NCBI GenBank assembly: GCA_041736675.1
Contig: JBGSTD010000049.1
Coordinates: 1 to 25,092, forward strand
Direction: 5' to 3'
DNA length: 25,092 nt
Source: Salaquimonas sp041736675
GTDB lineage: Bacteria; Pseudomonadota; Alphaproteobacteria; Rhizobiales; Rhizobiaceae
The notes beneath the pieces are model-generated. The model was not told the origin of the DNA. It ran no database searches and saw nothing but the letters and a program-made list of their open reading frames with translations. Positions 24,585 to 25,092 of this stretch are shown here, one piece after another (positions within the stretch are counted from its first letter, which is position 1; every line of letters starts with the position of its first letter). A program made the translations under genes and the position numbers.

Positions 24585-24752
24585 AAGCCGGACGGCCTTG
24601 CCATAAATGAGATTTCCGGCGGGCGAAGGATCCAATTCAAATGTGGATCCGATGTAGCATATCTCGCCAAGTGTATACAATTTTAACGGTTAACCAAACC
24701 GGGTTTCAATACAAAACCTGTAGTGGTTCTTGAAATATCAAAGGATCTATCA

Positions 24753-24952
24753 ATGCGTCTGTTTGCCTTTTTTTTGCTCGCTGTGGCCGTGATGCCTGGT
24801 TTGATTTCGAGTTCCACCGCCGCTCGGGCGATGGATGGCATGTCGCTCGAGATCAAAGCTGCTGACGGGAAAGTGACTGTATATTCGCTAGACGAAATCG
24901 AAGCTATGGGACTTGACGGTGTCGAGACCACAACAACCTGGACTGATGGCAG
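24753..24952 (+). pseudogene. exported molybdopterin-oxidoreductase-like protein, N-terminal remnant cut by IS
   Basis: The frame starts at ATG 24753 with AAGGAT about 7 bases upstream. A signal peptide (MRLFAFFLLAVAVMPGLISS...AARA) is followed by mature sequence with SLDEIEAMG and ETTTTWTDG. The TTTxWTDG segment resembles the start of small periplasmic proteins related to the sulfite-oxidase molybdopterin-binding domain; this assignment rests on about 40 mature residues and is moderate. At 24953 the IS terminal repeat begins and the frame continues only to a stop at 24984-24986 in the element. The full family has about 150-180 residues, so most of the protein is missing and function is unlikely. 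Confidence 0.72.
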
Positions 24953-24976
24953 TGAGCTGCTGCCGGTTTCGTGGAC
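24953..24976 (-). repeat. IS3 terminal inverted repeat (right copy, orfB side)
   Basis: The plus strand reads TGAGCTGCTG...CGTGGAC, identical over 24 bases to the minus strand at 118-141. It directly precedes the orfB stop on the minus strand, so it is the right terminal repeat (IRR) of the element. Confidence 0.9.
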
Positions 24977-24982
24977 GGCAAC

Positions 24983-25092
24983 TTAAGCTTTCATCGCTCT
25001 CTCCTCGTATTGTATAGGGCTTAAATAGCCGTTGGTCGAGTGGCGGCGTTTCGGGTTGTAGAAGCGTTCGATGTAATCGAAGACGTCTGCAC
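24983..25092 (-). CDS. IS3-family transposase OrfB, C-terminal fragment
   Basis: The minus strand encodes DVFDYIERFYNPKRRHSTNG followed by YLSPIQYEERAMKA and a TAA stop at 24983-24985. The F-D-Y-I-E-R-F-Y-N-x-x-R-R-H-S-T-x-G-Y-L-S-P ending is the hallmark of the DDE integrase (OrfB) of IS3 elements. The catalytic part lies outside the window. Confidence 0.9.
   Translation of the reverse strand, partial: ADVFDYIERFYNPKRRHSTNGYLSPIQYEERAMKA

Larger units (their letters stand above)
24953..25092 (-). mobile_element. IS3-family insertion sequence, partial (3' end)
   Basis: This holds the terminal repeat and the end of orfB on the minus strand, and runs off the window. Together with 1-141 it shows the two ends of what is probably the same IS type in the same orientation at both window edges. 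Target duplications cannot be tested because the outer flanks are missing. Confidence 0.88.

Noticed and set aside
24628..24650. GGATCC...GGATCC repeat downstream of galE as a terminator
   Set aside because: The stem is only 6 bp with an 11-base loop and no T run follows, so it is probably chance.
142..24952. Composite transposon carrying the whole segment between two IS copies
   Set aside because: Both inner IS flanks cut chromosomal-type genes (copA, exported protein), and the cargo is housekeeping/catabolic. Outer flanks for target duplications are not available, so it is unsupported rather than disproved.
1..25092. CRISPR arrays, tRNA/rRNA genes, phage or conjugation genes
   Set aside because: No regularly spaced repeats, no cloverleaf or rRNA-like sequence and no integrase, capsid or transfer proteins were seen on either strand.

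Overview
The window reads as a chromosomal segment of an alphaproteobacterium, probably Hyphomicrobiales-like. This is judged from gene content and arrangement: an overlapping copA-cueR pair, long LivM/LivH permeases, a BigR-type sulfide module and a DUF442-SQR fusion. GC is moderate. No rRNA, tRNA or CRISPR was seen. Gene order and families are well supported; the species is not determinable from the sequence alone.

Both window edges lie inside an IS3-family insertion sequence in the same (minus) orientation. The left edge holds the orfA start and one terminal repeat (1-141). The right edge holds the orfB end and the other terminal repeat (24953-25092). The 24-bp terminal repeats match perfectly. 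Each IS end interrupts a gene: a Cu(I) P-type ATPase (copA) on the left, of which only the C-terminal part remains, and an exported molybdopterin-oxidoreductase-like protein on the right, of which only the N-terminal part remains.

Layout. 142-953: copA remnant plus cueR, translationally overlapping. 1056-2024: HSL-type alpha/beta hydrolase. 2052-4052 (minus): CocE/NonD family S15 hydrolase, behind a hairpin that contains its ribosome binding site. 4140-9412 (minus): a complete branched-chain-amino-acid-type ABC importer in the order binding protein, LivG, LivF, LivH, LivM, with a hairpin between the binding protein and the rest and a good promoter upstream. LivG carries a Lys/Ala/Thr-rich tail. 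9634-13882 (plus): EamA transporter, isocitrate/isopropylmalate-type dehydrogenase, Gfo/Idh/MocA oxidoreductase, MBL-fold lactonase-like hydrolase and ABM-domain protein. A convergent PhyH-type dioxygenase (13893-14687, minus) is divergent from a class V aminotransferase (14832-16031, plus). Together these look like an unassigned catabolic cluster, perhaps fed by the importer and the two hydrolases. 16197-17265: a small unknown protein overlapping an L,D-transpeptidase lipoprotein.

17293-23167 is a sulfide/persulfide module: a BigR/SqrR-type ArsR repressor divergent from two half-size YeeE/YedE membrane proteins, an ETHE1-like persulfide dioxygenase and a DUF442-sulfide:quinone oxidoreductase fusion ending at a strong terminator. 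A SulP anion transporter with a STAS domain follows. The expected flow is sulfide to persulfide (SQR), then to sulfite (dioxygenase), with the membrane proteins moving sulfur anions. 23517-24584 is galE.
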